From positions 62,001-126,000 of the forward strand of contig NZ_VZIZ01000006.1 of the NCBI RefSeq assembly GCF_009812035.1: a stretch of DNA of 64,000 nucleotides, given 5' to 3'. The position numbers and the translations under genes are program-made. Positions 19,304-29,401 of this stretch are shown here, piece by piece; the stretch's first letter is position 1; each line of letters begins with the position of its first letter. The notes under the pieces are model-generated. The model worked only from the letters and a program-made list of their open reading frames with translations. It was not told the origin of the DNA and searched no databases. The DNA is from Psychrobacter nivimaris. GTDB lineage: Bacteria > Pseudomonadota > Gammaproteobacteria > Pseudomonadales > Moraxellaceae.

Positions 19304-22105
19304 ATGTTATCAAAGATTATAGGCAGTGTGGTTGGCACCAAAAATGACCGCGAATTAAAACGCATGCGTAAAGTGGTCAGCAAGATCAACGCACGAGAGG
19401 CTGAAATACAAGCCCTGTCTGATGAGCAACTACAACAAAAAACTGAAGAATTTAAAGCCAGACATCAAAAAGGCGAAAGCTTAGATGCATTATTGCCAGA
19501 AGCCTTTGCTGTCTGCCGCGAAGCATCATTGCGTGTCAACGGCATGCGTCACTATGACGTGCAGCTGATCGGCGGTATCACCTTGCACGAAGGTAAAATC
19601 GCTGAGATGAAAACTGGTGAAGGTAAAACCCTAATGGGAACCTTGGCCATGTACCTAAATGCGATCAGCGGTAAAGGGGTTCATCTGGTCACGGTCAATG
19701 ATTATTTGGCTGCACGTGATGCTGAGCTAAACCGTCCGTTGTTTGGGTTTTTAGGTATGACTGTTGGGGTGATTTACTCACAGCAGCCGCCACAAGAAAA
19801 AATCGAAGCTTATCAAGCCGACATTACCTATGGTACCAATAACGAATACGGTTTTGATTATCTGCGCGATAACATGGTCTTTAGTCTTGCTGAGAAAAAA
19901 CAGCGCCCGCTAAACTTTTGTATTATCGATGAAATTGACTCAATCTTGATTGATGAAGCTCGTACGCCGCTTATCATTTCGGGTCAAGCTGAAGATTCAT
20001 CACGCATGTACGCGTTGATTAATACCATCATTCCTGTGTTGATTCGTTCAAAAGATGAAGAAGCAAACAAGAATAACGAAGAAGAAGACTTCTGGATTGA
20101 TGAAAAAAATCGCCAGATTGAGATCAGCGAAAAAGGCTATGAAAAAATCGAGCGCTTCTTAATCGAAGTGGGTGAGCTGGGTGAGAACGAAAGCTTATAT
20201 AGCCCAAGTCGTCTGCCACTTCTGGCTCACGTTCAAGCTGCCATCCGTGCGCATCACGTATTTGTCAAAAACGTTCATTATATCGTCGATGAAGGCGAAG
20301 TGGTCATCGTTGATGAAAATACAGGCCGTACCATGCCTGGTCGTCGCTGGTCAGAAGGTTTGCATCAAGCAGTAGAAGCGAAAGAAAACGTTGAGATCCA
20401 AGCAGAAAACCAAACACTTGCAACCACGACATTCCAGAACTACTTCCGTCTATATGACAAGTTATCTGGTATGACAGGTACCGCTGATACCGAAGCTGCC
20501 GAGTTTAAATCTACTTACGATCTAGATGTCATTGTGATTCCAACGCATGAGCCAATTGCTCGTATCGATATGGATGACCAGATTTTCTTAACTAAGTTAG
20601 GCAAATACAAAGGCATCATTCGCGAAATTAAAGAAATTCAAGCCAAAGGCGCGCCAGTACTGGTTGGTACAGCGACGATTGAAGCCAGTGAAGAATTGTC
20701 TTACTTGCTTGACCAAGAAGGCGTTAAGCATAACGTTCTAAACGCCAAGCAGCATGAGCGTGAAGCAGAAATTATTGCACAGGCAGGTAGTCCGAAGTCA
20801 GTCACGATCGCGACCAACATGGCGGGCCGTGGTACGGATATTATCCTTGGTGGTAACTGGCAGTCGTTTATCGAAGATATTGATGCGGTTAGCCCAGAAG
20901 AGATGCAGCGTCTAAAGTCTCAATGGCAAGTCAAACATGACCAAGTTGTAGCAGCTGGTGGTTTGCATATCATCGGTTCTGAGCGCCATGAATCACGCCG
21001 TATCGATAACCAGCTACGTGGTCGTGCTGGTCGTCAGGGTGACCCTGGCATGTCACGCTTTTTCTTATCGCTCGAAGATGATCTGATGCGTATCTTCGCA
21101 GGCGATCGCGTGGTCAATATGATGCGTGCGATGGGTCTCAAAGAAGATGAAGCTATTGAACATAAAATGGTCTCTAAATCGATCGAAAACGCGCAAGGCA
21201 AAGTTGAGAGTCGCGATTTTGATGCTCGTAAAAACCTACTGAAATACGATGATGTTGCCAATGAACAGCGTAAAGTTATCTACGGTCAGCGTGATGATTT
21301 ATTAGCAGAGATGGACTTATTAGAAGCTATCGAAGTGATGCATCATGAAGTATATAACGCGATGATCAATCAGTTTATTCCGCCTGGATCTATTGATGAT
21401 CAGTGGAATATTGACGGCTTAGAAGACGAGTTAGAAGACGAGTTCAAAATCTCGATGCCGATTAATGATTGGTTAGATGAGGATCGTCGTCTGGATGAAG
21501 AAGGTCTGCGTGAGAAAATCGTTCAAACGGCGATAGATCGTTATCATAGTCGTCGCGAGCAGATGGGTGAAAAAGACGCCGCTCAGCTTGAGCGTCATTT
21601 CATGCTACAGAGTCTAGATAAGCATTGGAAAGAGCACTTAACGCAGATGGATCAGCTACGTAAAGGGATTCATTTACGTGGTTATGCACAGAAAAACCCT
21701 GAGCAGGAATATAAGCGTGAGTCGTTTGAATTGTTCCAGATGATGCTTGGTGCGATTAAGTCTGAGACCGTACAAGACTTGTCACGTGTACATATCCCAA
21801 CCAAGGAAGAACTGGAAGCATTAGAAATTCAGCAACGTGAGAACGCTGCCCATATGCAAATGCAGTTTGAGCATGACGATGTAGATAACTTGGATAGCAA
21901 TGCGAGTGGTTCAGCTGCCCAGCCGCAACCACAAAGCCGTAATCTAAATGGCGGTGCTGCGGCAGCTGGCGTTGGTGCTGCTATAGCAGGTAACAGTAGT
22001 AATGCTAATGAACCAAACCCATATGCAGGTATGAACATCAGTCGTAATGCAGCGTGTCCTTGTGGCTCAGGTCTTAAGTACAAGCAGTGTCATGGTAAAA
22101 TCTAG
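19304..22105 (+). CDS. secA: Preprotein translocase ATPase SecA
   Basis: Motor of the Sec pathway that pushes unfolded preproteins through SecYEG. The start [25 protein letters not shown] fits the family. Walker A is MKTGEGKT near residue 105 and Walker B is in [20 protein letters not shown]. The second nucleotide-binding half shows [28 protein letters not shown] and [13 protein letters not shown]. The C-terminus has a Gly/Ala/Asn-rich linker and the SecB/zinc-binding motif [14 protein letters not shown]. The length is 933 aa, slightly above E. coli (901). A strong terminator follows, so the gene is probably monocistronic. Confidence 0.98.
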   Translation: MLSKIIGSVVGTKNDRELKRMRKVVSKINAREAEIQALSDEQLQQKTEEFKARHQKGESLDALLPEAFAVCREASLRVNGMRHYDVQLIGGITLHEGKIAEMKTGEGKTLMGTLAMYLNAISGKGVHLVTVNDYLAARDAELNRPLFGFLGMTVGVIYSQQPPQEKIEAYQADITYGTNNEYGFDYLRDNMVFSLAEKKQRPLNFCIIDEIDSILIDEARTPLIISGQAEDSSRMYALINTIIPVLIRSKDEEANKNNEEEDFWIDEKNRQIEISEKGYEKIERFLIEVGELGENESLYSPSRLPLLAHVQAAIRAHHVFVKNVHYIVDEGEVVIVDENTGRTMPGRRWSEGLHQAVEAKENVEIQAENQTLATTTFQNYFRLYDKLSGMTGTADTEAAEFKSTYDLDVIVIPTHEPIARIDMDDQIFLTKLGKYKGIIREIKEIQAKGAPVLVGTATIEASEELSYLLDQEGVKHNVLNAKQHEREAEIIAQAGSPKSVTIATNMAGRGTDIILGGNWQSFIEDIDAVSPEEMQRLKSQWQVKHDQVVAAGGLHIIGSERHESRRIDNQLRGRAGRQGDPGMSRFFLSLEDDLMRIFAGDRVVNMMRAMGLKEDEAIEHKMVSKSIENAQGKVESRDFDARKNLLKYDDVANEQRKVIYGQRDDLLAEMDLLEAIEVMHHEVYNAMINQFIPPGSIDDQWNIDGLEDELEDEFKISMPINDWLDEDRRLDEEGLREKIVQTAIDRYHSRREQMGEKDAAQLERHFMLQSLDKHWKEHLTQMDQLRKGIHLRGYAQKNPEQEYKRESFELFQMMLGAIKSETVQDLSRVHIPTKEELEALEIQQRENAAHMQMQFEHDDVDNLDSNASGSAAQPQPQSRNLNGGAAAAGVGAAIAGNSSNANEPNPYAGMNISRNAACPCGSGLKYKQCHGKI

Positions 22106-22166
22106 TCGTTAGTCATGGCAAGTTAATAGTTATTTACTGAACTGCTATTAAAGCAAGCTCTTACCT

Positions 22167-22204
22167 AAAAAAGCCCTTATCTTAAGTAGATAAGGGCTTT
22201 TTTA
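22167..22204 (+). terminator. Rho-independent terminator of secA
   Basis: AAAGCCCTTATC (22170-22181) pairs with GATAAGGGCTTT (22189-22200) across a 7-base loop and is followed by Ts, 65 bases after the stop. Confidence 0.93.
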
Positions 22205-22346
22205 TATCTGTTAGATAACTTATGCAAACTTAAAACTTGCTAGACTAAGACCAACAAACACTTTGTATTGATTACTTACAAATTCAGCATAGGCGTGAAT
22301 TTATGGACACGCTATAGTGTTTAACATATTTATTTGGGAGAGTGTC

Positions 22347-22880
22347 ATGAGTGTAGAATTCTTAAAAAAAGTACGCAGCTCAGTAGTTTTAACAAGTTTG
22401 TTGGCTGGCGCCTTGACGGTCAGTGCTTGTCAGCAACAGGCAGAGCCGGAGTCGGGCATGGAAGACGGTGCTAATACAGAAGAGTCCGTTCCAATGTCAG
22501 CGGAGCCTGCTGAACCTAGTGATGTCGTCGTCGATACCGAAGACGCTTCGCTTAATGAAGTAGAAGGTGATACCACCGCTTCAGTAAATAGCGCCGTCAT
22601 GCAGATGTCATATCTATGTACACCTGAACTAAAAGTTGAGGCGACTTATAAAGAAGATGCCAATCAAGTTGTTGTCGCAACCGATATGGGTACAGTAACG
22701 TTGAACCAGACCAATGAAGGTAGTAATCCTGAAGTGTTTGAAGTGGCGACCGCAATTGATGGTGGTCAAGGCTTCACACAGTGGCGTGTAGGGCATGAAG
22801 CTCGTAAAACTGGCGTCATGCGTACTGCGGGTGCAGATGAGTCGAATGTTAATACATTTGAGTGTAATGAAGCCTCATAA
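22347..22880 (+). CDS. Lipoprotein with MliC-like C-terminal domain
   Basis: A predicted lipoprotein: basic start, hydrophobic helix and lipobox TVSAC with Cys at residue 28. An acidic spacer of about 50 residues rich in Glu, Asp, Ser and Pro follows. The C-terminal 90 residues begin SYLCTPELKVEATY and end FEC, resembling the C-type lysozyme inhibitor fold (MliC/PliC) with its Cys-Cys brackets and a central Trp (FTQWRVGHEARKTG). MliC proteins bind host lysozyme at the cell surface; the assignment is from pattern only. I prefer ATG 22347, with GGAGAG just upstream, over an in-frame GTG at 22317, because it gives a normal lipoprotein signal. Confidence 0.62.
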   Translation: MSVEFLKKVRSSVVLTSLLAGALTVSACQQQAEPESGMEDGANTEESVPMSAEPAEPSDVVVDTEDASLNEVEGDTTASVNSAVMQMSYLCTPELKVEATYKEDANQVVVATDMGTVTLNQTNEGSNPEVFEVATAIDGGQGFTQWRVGHEARKTGVMRTAGADESNVNTFECNEAS

Positions 22881-22915
22881 TTTGTCTTCCATACTTAACG
22901 AGTGATAAGCATCAG

Positions 22916-22946
22916 AAAAGCAACGCTAAGATAGCGTTGCTTTTTT
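22916..22946 (+). terminator. Rho-independent terminator of the lipoprotein gene
   Basis: AGCAACGCTA pairs with TAGCGTTGCT over a three-base loop and is followed by six Ts. Confidence 0.92.
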
Positions 22947-23004
22947 ATGTTGTGAAATAATCTTTATCAATCATACGATTTCGTAGTGGTTAAACTATAA
23001 GCGC

Positions 23005-23571
23005 TTATTTTAACGGAGTTTTATCAGAACCATGAGCCAACAGACCCTCTTCAGTCACATCTAACTCTTCATGTCTGAGCTCTACTTGAATGTTGTCAGT
23101 ATGTACATGAGTGCTCTTATTGATTTCGATGTCTTGAATAGCGTAGGTGTCTTTGGTAACAGTAGCCACTTGGCGAGATAGCACAATATCAATCGGTTCA
23201 TCGCCAATCTCTATTTGTTTACCATTAATGGTCACTACAGCTTTGCTATCCAAAGAAGGCTCGACGTGGCGCAATATATCTTTTTCATCGTAGTTACCAG
23301 AGAGTAAATCTTGGCTTTCTGCGTCATGATAATCAGTACGAATGGTGATATATTCTTCTACCAACTCAATTGGCACTTCAACAGTCTTAGTACGTGAACG
23401 CTTGGTGACGGTTACTTTACCCACATCCAAGCGTTCTTTGTTAATCACAGGACGCTCTTCTAATAGCTCTAAGTGTCCAACATTGACGGTATTATTCGTC
23501 TGCTTCGTTGAGATATTTTGTTCTTTATCCAAGTTATCTCGGTAAAGGCTGTTTCCATTTTCAGTAGTCAT
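23005..23571 (-). CDS. DUF2382 (YsnF/AvaK-type) protein, short form
   Basis: A 188-aa soluble acidic protein built from a DUF2382 domain: LELLEERPVINKERLDVGKVTVTKRSRTKTVEVPIELVEEYI is split here by key motifs LELLEERPVINKERLDVG, near residue 33, and ELRHEELDV near the end. The function of the domain is unknown; it often occurs in general-stress proteins such as YsnF of Bacillus. No signal peptide or membrane helix is visible. It lies 243 bases downstream of a longer PRC-barrel plus DUF2382 gene on the same strand, with which it shares the LELLEER-V-K-R-G-V-KR pattern, so the two are probably paralogues. It lacks the PRC-barrel. Confidence 0.8.
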   Translation of the reverse strand: MTTENGNSLYRDNLDKEQNISTKQTNNTVNVGHLELLEERPVINKERLDVGKVTVTKRSRTKTVEVPIELVEEYITIRTDYHDAESQDLLSGNYDEKDILRHVEPSLDSKAVVTINGKQIEIGDEPIDIVLSRQVATVTKDTYAIQDIEINKSTHVHTDNIQVELRHEELDVTEEGLLAHGSDKTPLK

Positions 23572-23814
23572 TGTTGTTCCTTTATAATTATAAAATGATG
23601 AGTTTTCAACAATCTAAAACGTTATATGCCAACTACATATATTAACTAGCTACATTTAATACTATAAACCATTCGCTCATGTTATGAATACAAAAAAGAC
23701 CAGAGACATGCTCTGATCTTAATGGCTAAACAGATGAGCTTAGCTACTTGTTACTATCATATTTAAATGATGATATAGGAAATTTACGTCATTAAACTAT
23801 GATGTATTAGCATA

Positions 23815-24663
23815 TTACATGCCACGAGCACGGCGTACATCTTCTGCTGTGATACCATCACGGTCTACTAAGTTACCTTCACGGTCAACCACATTGCCGT
23901 CACCATCAACATCTAGCTCTTCGCGTTGAATGGTCTCAACCACAGTTTCAGTGTGATGATCGGTCGTCTTGCCAACATTTACTTCTTCAGAAACATAGGT
24001 TTCTTTGCTGACGCGAGCACGTTCGGCCTGTAGCTCAACTTCAACTGTTTCAGTAGCATCGAGATCACCAATACGACGATCTGTTGGGCGATCTACGCTA
24101 GTACGTTGGATATTGGCATGTTCTTCTTCTAGATCTACATCGACATTGCGCTCTTCAGTAACGACATGCTTACCTACTTTTACTAGACCAGCAACGATAC
24201 GGTCTTTATTTACCGTTAAACGCTCTTCTAATAACTCTAATGTATTTGGTGCATCATACGAGTGGTCTGCAATATCGACGCGATCTTCTACAGGGAGTGT
24301 ATCAGCAGTAAATGCTTGACGATCTCTTTCGTACTGCTCTTTATAGCTGTATTGATAATCGTGATCGTATACTTCCATGGCTTCTACTTGTGTTTTGGTC
24401 AAGCTATCAAAGAAGACATCATCACCAACGATACGTGCTAAACCTGCTGGTACCAGTACTTCTTTTGAACTAAACCAGCCGCCTGCATCTACGATTAAGT
24501 AACGAATACGACCAGTCGTGTCTTCTACTAAGGCACCTTCGATTTTACCGATTTTTTCTTCATTGATACCGTAAGCAGTTTTGTGCGTTGGGTCATAATA
24601 GTCATCACCAATCAAATCTTGATGAGTAGCTTGAATATCTTTTAAACGGATTAGTTGACTCAT
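23815..24663 (-). CDS. PRC-barrel and DUF2382 stress-type protein
   Basis: A 282-aa soluble protein. The N-terminal PRC-barrel (about residues 1-95) has GKIEGALVEDTTGRIRYLIV and the segment WFSSKEVLVPAGLARIV. The C-terminal DUF2382 domain (about residues 140-260) has the repeated pattern LELLEERLTVNKDRIVAGLV, VTEERNVDVDLEEEHANI and IQREELDVDGDG. Such proteins are induced by desiccation, osmotic or oxidative stress in several bacteria; no catalytic residues are known. The extreme C-terminus is acidic and repetitive (VDREGNLVDRDG). The shorter paralogue lies immediately downstream. Confidence 0.85.
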   Translation of the reverse strand: MSQLIRLKDIQATHQDLIGDDYYDPTHKTAYGINEEKIGKIEGALVEDTTGRIRYLIVDAGGWFSSKEVLVPAGLARIVGDDVFFDSLTKTQVEAMEVYDHDYQYSYKEQYERDRQAFTADTLPVEDRVDIADHSYDAPNTLELLEERLTVNKDRIVAGLVKVGKHVVTEERNVDVDLEEEHANIQRTSVDRPTDRRIGDLDATETVEVELQAERARVSKETYVSEEVNVGKTTDHHTETVVETIQREELDVDGDGNVVDREGNLVDRDGITAEDVRRARGM

Positions 24664-24960
24664 TGTTATATTCCTTTTTTGCGAGTTTATTTTTTATAAT
24701 GTAATGGTTGATGTTGTTATTAATTTTTAGTAGAACCGTATTTATTACAGTTAATGGTAAGCCAAATGAATAGCTTCCCTATCAACTTGTAGCTATCCTA
24801 ACACCGTGATTTTTGATGAGATATATGAGCAAGGTAGCAAAGTGTGCACTTGCAGTAATTGCGTGTAATAGGCTGTAAATGGCATAACATAGAAGGGGGT
24901 AGAAATTAACGAGTCTTTACACAGAGTAATATTCAACATTCATCGAAAGAAAGCAGACAC
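24664..24960. other. Gene-free region upstream of the PRC-barrel gene
   Basis: The spacer between the thiolase gene and the PRC-barrel gene is 398 bases in all. It contains the thiolase terminator at its right end; the remainder should hold the promoter of the stress-protein gene. I recognise no specific site. Confidence 0.35.
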
Positions 24961-24993
24961 AAAAAAACCGCATTACCATTAGTAACGCGGTTT
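24961..24993 (-). terminator. Rho-independent terminator of the thiolase gene
   Basis: On the minus strand AAACCGCGTTAC pairs with GTAATGCGGTTT around a short loop and is followed by a T-run. It lies about 70 bases after the thiolase stop. Confidence 0.85.
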
Positions 24994-25061
24994 CTCAATA
25001 AACAATAATTATCTAGCTATTATTCAATTGACTTATTCTAAGTCAGTTAAACCTACTTTAT

Positions 25062-26243
25062 TTAAGCAAGTTCAATAGCAACAGCTACCGCCTCACCACC
25101 ACCGATACACAACGTTGCGATGCCTTTTTTGCCACCAGTACGTTTTAGAGAATTGATAAGTGTAATTAGAATACGAGCACCTGAACAGCCTACTGGATGA
25201 CCAAGGGCACATGCACCGCCTTCGATATTTACTTTAGCATGGTCAAGTTTCAGCTCGTCCATTGCAGCCATAGTAACCATCGCAAAGGCTTCATTGATTT
25301 CCCATAGATCTACATCATCTACTGACCAACCAGCACTTGATAGTACTTTTTCGATGGCACCGATTGGCGCAATGGTGAATTCGCTTGGGTGACGTGAGTT
25401 TGAGGCAGTAGCAACAATGCGAGCCTGATAATCAAGGCCTTCAGCTTTCGCTTGTGACTCTTTCATTACTACGACGGCTGCAGCACCGTCTGAGATTGAG
25501 CTAGCGTTTGCAGCAGTAATCGTGCCGTCTTTAGCAAATGCTGGACGTAAAGTAGGAATGCGATCAGCGTTAGCAAGGGCAGGTTGCTCATCGGTATCAA
25601 CAGTTTGCTCGCCTTTGCGAGTGGCAAACGTAACAGGCTCAATCTCATCTTTGAAGTGGTTGTCTTTGATAGCAGTCAGCGCACGGTTTAATGACTCAAT
25701 TGCAAACTCATCCATTTGCTCACGTGTATAGCCTTTTTCATCGGCCATTTCTTGAGCAAACATACCCATAAGCTTACCAGTATCGGCATCTTCTAGACCA
25801 TCTAAGAACATATGGTCTTTAACTTCTTTATGACCCATACGATAGCCGCCACGTGAACCTGGCATGATATATGGTGCATTGGTCATTGACTCCATGCCAC
25901 CTGCAACAGCGACGTTGAAGCTGCCCGCTTTGATACCATCATGCGCTTGCATGACTGCTTTTAGACCTGAACCACAAAGCTTATTAATAGTGACAGCACC
26001 AGTCGCATCCGGTAGACCTGCTTTACGCATGGCTTGACGAGCAGGGCCTTGACCCAGACCTGCCGTCAAGATACAACCCATAATGACTTCATCAACACTG
26101 TCGGCGCTAACACCTGAGCGTTCGACAGCAGCTTTGATAGCGGCGGCGCCCAGCTCGGTAGCACTCATGTCTTTTAGTGCGCCTTGAAAGCCACCCATTG
26201 GTGTACGTGCGCCGTTTAGGATTACAATTGCATCATTTGACAT
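25062..26243 (-). CDS. Acetyl-CoA C-acetyltransferase (thiolase)
   Basis: Biosynthetic-type thiolase that condenses two acetyl-CoA to acetoacetyl-CoA, or runs in reverse. The nucleophile Cys is in KLCGSGLKAVMQAHDG (about residue 89). GGMESMTNAPY, NEAFAMVTMAAM and GGACALGHPVGCSGARILITL provide the second His and Cys. The 393-aa length is exact for AtoB/PhaA enzymes. It appears monocistronic, with its own terminator, and no other ketone-body or polyhydroxyalkanoate gene is nearby. The specific pathway cannot be fixed from context. Confidence 0.94.
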   Translation of the reverse strand: MSNDAIVILNGARTPMGGFQGALKDMSATELGAAAIKAAVERSGVSADSVDEVIMGCILTAGLGQGPARQAMRKAGLPDATGAVTINKLCGSGLKAVMQAHDGIKAGSFNVAVAGGMESMTNAPYIMPGSRGGYRMGHKEVKDHMFLDGLEDADTGKLMGMFAQEMADEKGYTREQMDEFAIESLNRALTAIKDNHFKDEIEPVTFATRKGEQTVDTDEQPALANADRIPTLRPAFAKDGTITAANASSISDGAAAVVVMKESQAKAEGLDYQARIVATASNSRHPSEFTIAPIGAIEKVLSSAGWSVDDVDLWEINEAFAMVTMAAMDELKLDHAKVNIEGGACALGHPVGCSGARILITLINSLKRTGGKKGIATLCIGGGEAVAVAIELA

Positions 26244-26352
26244 CGTTATTATTCCTTGTTGTGCGTTTTGATTAAGTATCTACCAAGAAATCAGATGCCG
26301 ATTGGCTAGCTTTTGCTTATATTATAAGCATCTGTCTTCTTCAGTATGTGGT

Positions 26353-27708
26353 TTATGCTAGCTCATCTAATCGTATGCGTACTACTTTATCAGTAATGGT
26401 CTCTAACTTTTCAATTTTTTCGATAGCGAGATTCATCTGACTCTCGACCACAGGTAGCGTCAGAATAATCACCGGCACTTGACCTACTTTATGCGCAGGC
26501 TTTTGCAAGATTGCATCAATATTGATACCAGCATCACTTAGGATGCGCGTGATATCTGCCAGTACGCCTGGGCTATCATAAGCATGCACACGCAAATAAT
26601 AGCCAGTTACCATCTGATCGGCACGCAATATAGGCGTGTCTGATAGCTGATCAGGGATAAATGCTAAATGCGGGACATGATGGCCGTGGTTGCTTTGATT
26701 ACTGTTGCTCTGATCGTCGCGGTCTTTGCTACCCAGTACACGAACCAAATCCATGACATCGGCCATCACTGCAGAAGCAGTTGCACCAGCACCAGCGCCA
26801 TCGCCGCAATAGAGTGTCTGCCCAAGTGGATGTGAGTTAACCAATACTGCATTTTTTACACCATTGACGTTCGCCAATAGCGCATCTTGTGGAATAAGTG
26901 TCGGGTGTACGCGTAATTCAACCCCTGCGTCACCATCGTTTTCGCTATCGCGACGTACGGCAAACCCTAAATGCTTGATACGGTAGCCAAGCTCTTCGGC
27001 ATAGTTCACGTCTTGCAGGGTAATACCAGTGATACCTTCACAGTAGACTTTATCAAACTGTAGCGGGATACCAAATGCGATTGAGGCAAGTAGCGCCAAT
27101 TTGTGAGCGGCATCAATACCTTCAACATCAAAAGTAGGATCTGCTTCTGCGTAACCAAGTGCTTGTGCTTCGCTTAATACGTCGGCGAACGGGCGACCTT
27201 TATCACGCATTTCAGTCATGATAAAGTTGCCAGTGCCATTGATAATACCAGCTAACCACTCAATCTTATTGGCAGCAAGGCCTTCACGCATTACCTTGAT
27301 AATTGGAATACCGCCTGCTACCGCTGCTTCATAAGCAACATGCACATTGTTTTCTTCAGCGAAGGCAAAGATCTCATTACCGTGTTCAGCGAGTAGAGCC
27401 TTGTTTGCCGTGACCACATGTTTGCCGTTTTTAATGGCCTGCATAATGACGTCTTTGGCTAAGGTGGTACCACCAATCACTTCGATAACAATATCGACAT
27501 TATCGCTTGCGGCAATTGCCATCAGATCGCTGTTTTGCATGATATTGGTATCAATATCATCACGCTGACGACGCGTACCGACTTCGGTAATAATAATGTC
27601 GCGTCCGCTACGGCGTTTTAGCTCATTTAAATTGTCATTGATCAGATTGATCACGCCCGTTCCGACAGTGCCCAGACCAAGTATCGCTAGTTTGATGGAA
27701 TTACTCAC
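26353..27708 (-). CDS. hom: Homoserine dehydrogenase
   Basis: Reduces aspartate semialdehyde to homoserine, the branch point to threonine and methionine. The N-terminal Rossmann motif is LAILGLGTVGTGVINL. The catalytic region has GGIPIIKVMREGLAANKI, GIINGTGNFIMTEM and AEADPTFDVEGIDAAHKLALLASIAFG. A C-terminal ACT domain (about residues 370-450) implies feedback control by threonine. The length is 451 aa. The start is GTG 27708, with GAGGA at the right distance upstream. A short polar insert (about residues 335-345) with several Asn, Ser and His residues interrupts the region before the ACT domain. No thrC follows; the thiolase is next. Confidence 0.96.
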   Translation of the reverse strand: MSNSIKLAILGLGTVGTGVINLINDNLNELKRRSGRDIIITEVGTRRQRDDIDTNIMQNSDLMAIAASDNVDIVIEVIGGTTLAKDVIMQAIKNGKHVVTANKALLAEHGNEIFAFAEENNVHVAYEAAVAGGIPIIKVMREGLAANKIEWLAGIINGTGNFIMTEMRDKGRPFADVLSEAQALGYAEADPTFDVEGIDAAHKLALLASIAFGIPLQFDKVYCEGITGITLQDVNYAEELGYRIKHLGFAVRRDSENDGDAGVELRVHPTLIPQDALLANVNGVKNAVLVNSHPLGQTLYCGDGAGAGATASAVMADVMDLVRVLGSKDRDDQSNSNQSNHGHHVPHLAFIPDQLSDTPILRADQMVTGYYLRVHAYDSPGVLADITRILSDAGINIDAILQKPAHKVGQVPVIILTLPVVESQMNLAIEKIEKLETITDKVVRIRLDELA

Positions 27709-28141
27709 AGTATCCTCAAGAGGTTAAATACAATGAAGTCAGTATAAGCTGTGACAGTGTCAAATGAGTCTGCGACATCAAACAGAATGTCTGTGCGCAT
27801 TGTCTAGTACTGCCTGCCTATCTACTTCATCATAGTTGAATAAAAAAAGCTCAAATAAAAAGGGTGTTGCTCATTTTGCATTGCGCTTTATCGTATCATA
27901 CCGACAAGGCATTGTGACGTCTATACAATGCCATAAAAGCTCATGTCATAAAAGCCAATGTTCTGAAGGTTAATGTCATAAAGACTAATGTTACAAAGAC
28001 AACGTCATCAAGGTTATATCAGCTGACGATTATAAAAAAGCGGTAGCTTCAATCTTGTTTGGCATATGTATATGTCATTTATGCTGGGTCACTCATATTA
28101 GTCGCTCTAATATGAGTGACTAATATTAATAACTCAAATGA
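27709..28141. other. hom-dsbC intergenic region with short tandem repeats
   Basis: This 433-base spacer between two minus-strand genes holds the hom promoter region and a degenerate array of about six 15-base units (27928-28016). I see no terminator hairpin for dsbC. Confidence 0.5.
27928..28016. repeat. Degenerate 15-bp tandem repeat array
   Basis: Six consecutive units start at 27928, 27943, 27958, 27973, 27988 and 28002. Each is 15 bases except one of 14, with a consensus close to ATGTCATAAAGACTA. The best-kept letters are ATGTCATAAA in units 2 and 4 and the A-rich centre throughout. Confidence 0.7.
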
Positions 28142-28996
28142 TTAGTTAGCGCCTACTGCTTGTGCCAATTCTGCTGCAGGCAAGTAGCCACCTACTTGTT
28201 GTCCTGTTTCGGTAAATACCGCAGGCGTACCGCGCACACCAAGTCTTGAGCCTAGAGCCATATGTTCTTGTACAGGGTTGGCACAGCTAGGGGCTTGTAT
28301 ATTGGCACCGATTTTTGCTTGATCCATTGCAGCTTTACGATCCTGACTACACCAGATCGCTTCCATTTTTGGTACAGACTCTTGACTGCGTGGCCATGCC
28401 AGATAACGAACCTCGATACCGCGCGCATTGATATCATCCATTTCTGAATGTAGTTTGCGACAGTAGCCACAGTCTGCATCGGTAAAGGCATAGATGACGG
28501 CCTTGGTTTTACCTTTTGCTGGATAAATCACCATGTCTTTTTTATCGACGGCTTTTAGCGCTTCTTGTGCTGTCGTAGCAACTAGGTCAGCACTGATATC
28601 AACTGGAGCGGCACCACCCACAGCGATGATCTGACCTTGAATAATATGCTTGCCAGCTTTATCAGTAAAGAAAGAAGGTAGACCTTCAGCGGTCACCCAA
28701 TAAATACCATCCATATCTGTCGGTACGGCTGAAACGATAGTTTCCTCGATACCAGAGCTTTTTAGGTTTGCCTGTAACGCCTTCACCACGGCTGCATCAT
28801 TACCAGCTGAGGGATTAGTAGCAGTAGCATTTGTCTGTGCAGCGTTTACAACACTGGTATTGCTAGTTGCATCAGCGGCATTGTTTGAGCAGCCAGCAGC
28901 GATACCAACCAGCAGCGCACTCATCATAAAACGAGATAGAATGGTACGAGAAAGGGCATTACGCAAGATGGTATTTTTGATAGTGGGGAACGGCAT
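28142..28996 (-). CDS. dsbC: Thiol:disulfide isomerase DsbC
   Basis: Disulfide isomerase that corrects wrong disulfides in exported proteins. The thioredoxin-fold active site is Cys176-Gly-Tyr-Cys179 in DADCGYCRKLHSEM, and the cis-proline loop is GVRGTPAVF. A second pair (AIWCSQ and APSCAN) forms the structural disulfide of the family. The N-terminal dimerisation domain is about residues 60-150. At 284 aa it is longer than E. coli DsbC (236). The N-terminus looks like a lipoprotein signal: hydrophobic MMSALLVGIAAG ending at Cys36, followed by a Thr/Asn/Ala-rich linker of about 35 residues. This suggests a membrane-anchored DsbC. A shorter start at Met24 or Met25 is possible. Confidence 0.92.
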   Translation of the reverse strand: MPFPTIKNTILRNALSRTILSRFMMSALLVGIAAGCSNNAADATSNTSVVNAAQTNATATNPSAGNDAAVVKALQANLKSSGIEETIVSAVPTDMDGIYWVTAEGLPSFFTDKAGKHIIQGQIIAVGGAAPVDISADLVATTAQEALKAVDKKDMVIYPAKGKTKAVIYAFTDADCGYCRKLHSEMDDINARGIEVRYLAWPRSQESVPKMEAIWCSQDRKAAMDQAKIGANIQAPSCANPVQEHMALGSRLGVRGTPAVFTETGQQVGGYLPAAELAQAVGAN

Positions 28997-29401
28997 ACGG
29001 GTTTCCTATAGGCGTCGCGCCTAATCATGAGTTCGTTATAAAAAACGCTATAAACTTTTCTATATAGTAATGTGTCTTGGCAGTGTTTTAAAGGTCTAAC
29101 ATTGAAGAAGTTTTTATAACTTGTTGATAATAAAAGATAGGCAGTAATAGCCTTCATATTACCATATTTACGCCAAATAATAGCGAACGGAAGGCAGCCA
29201 AGAAGTATCAATAAAGCCAACTTTAAAGAATGGCTATCAACATAAATTCAAAAAACAAGATACATTTGTGCTATTTAACATAGTTGCTTGAACTTGTAAT
29301 CTATGGCTAATCGCATTGTTTCTATAAAAATCTGTATAAAGTGCATTGTATGAACCATTTGAGAACGACTTACTTTAACAAATTTGCTTTAAGGAGCACA
29401 C
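28997..29401. other. Divergent dsbC-DUF808 intergenic region
   Basis: This AT-rich 405-base spacer contains the promoters of both divergent genes. I recognise nothing more specific in it. Confidence 0.35.
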
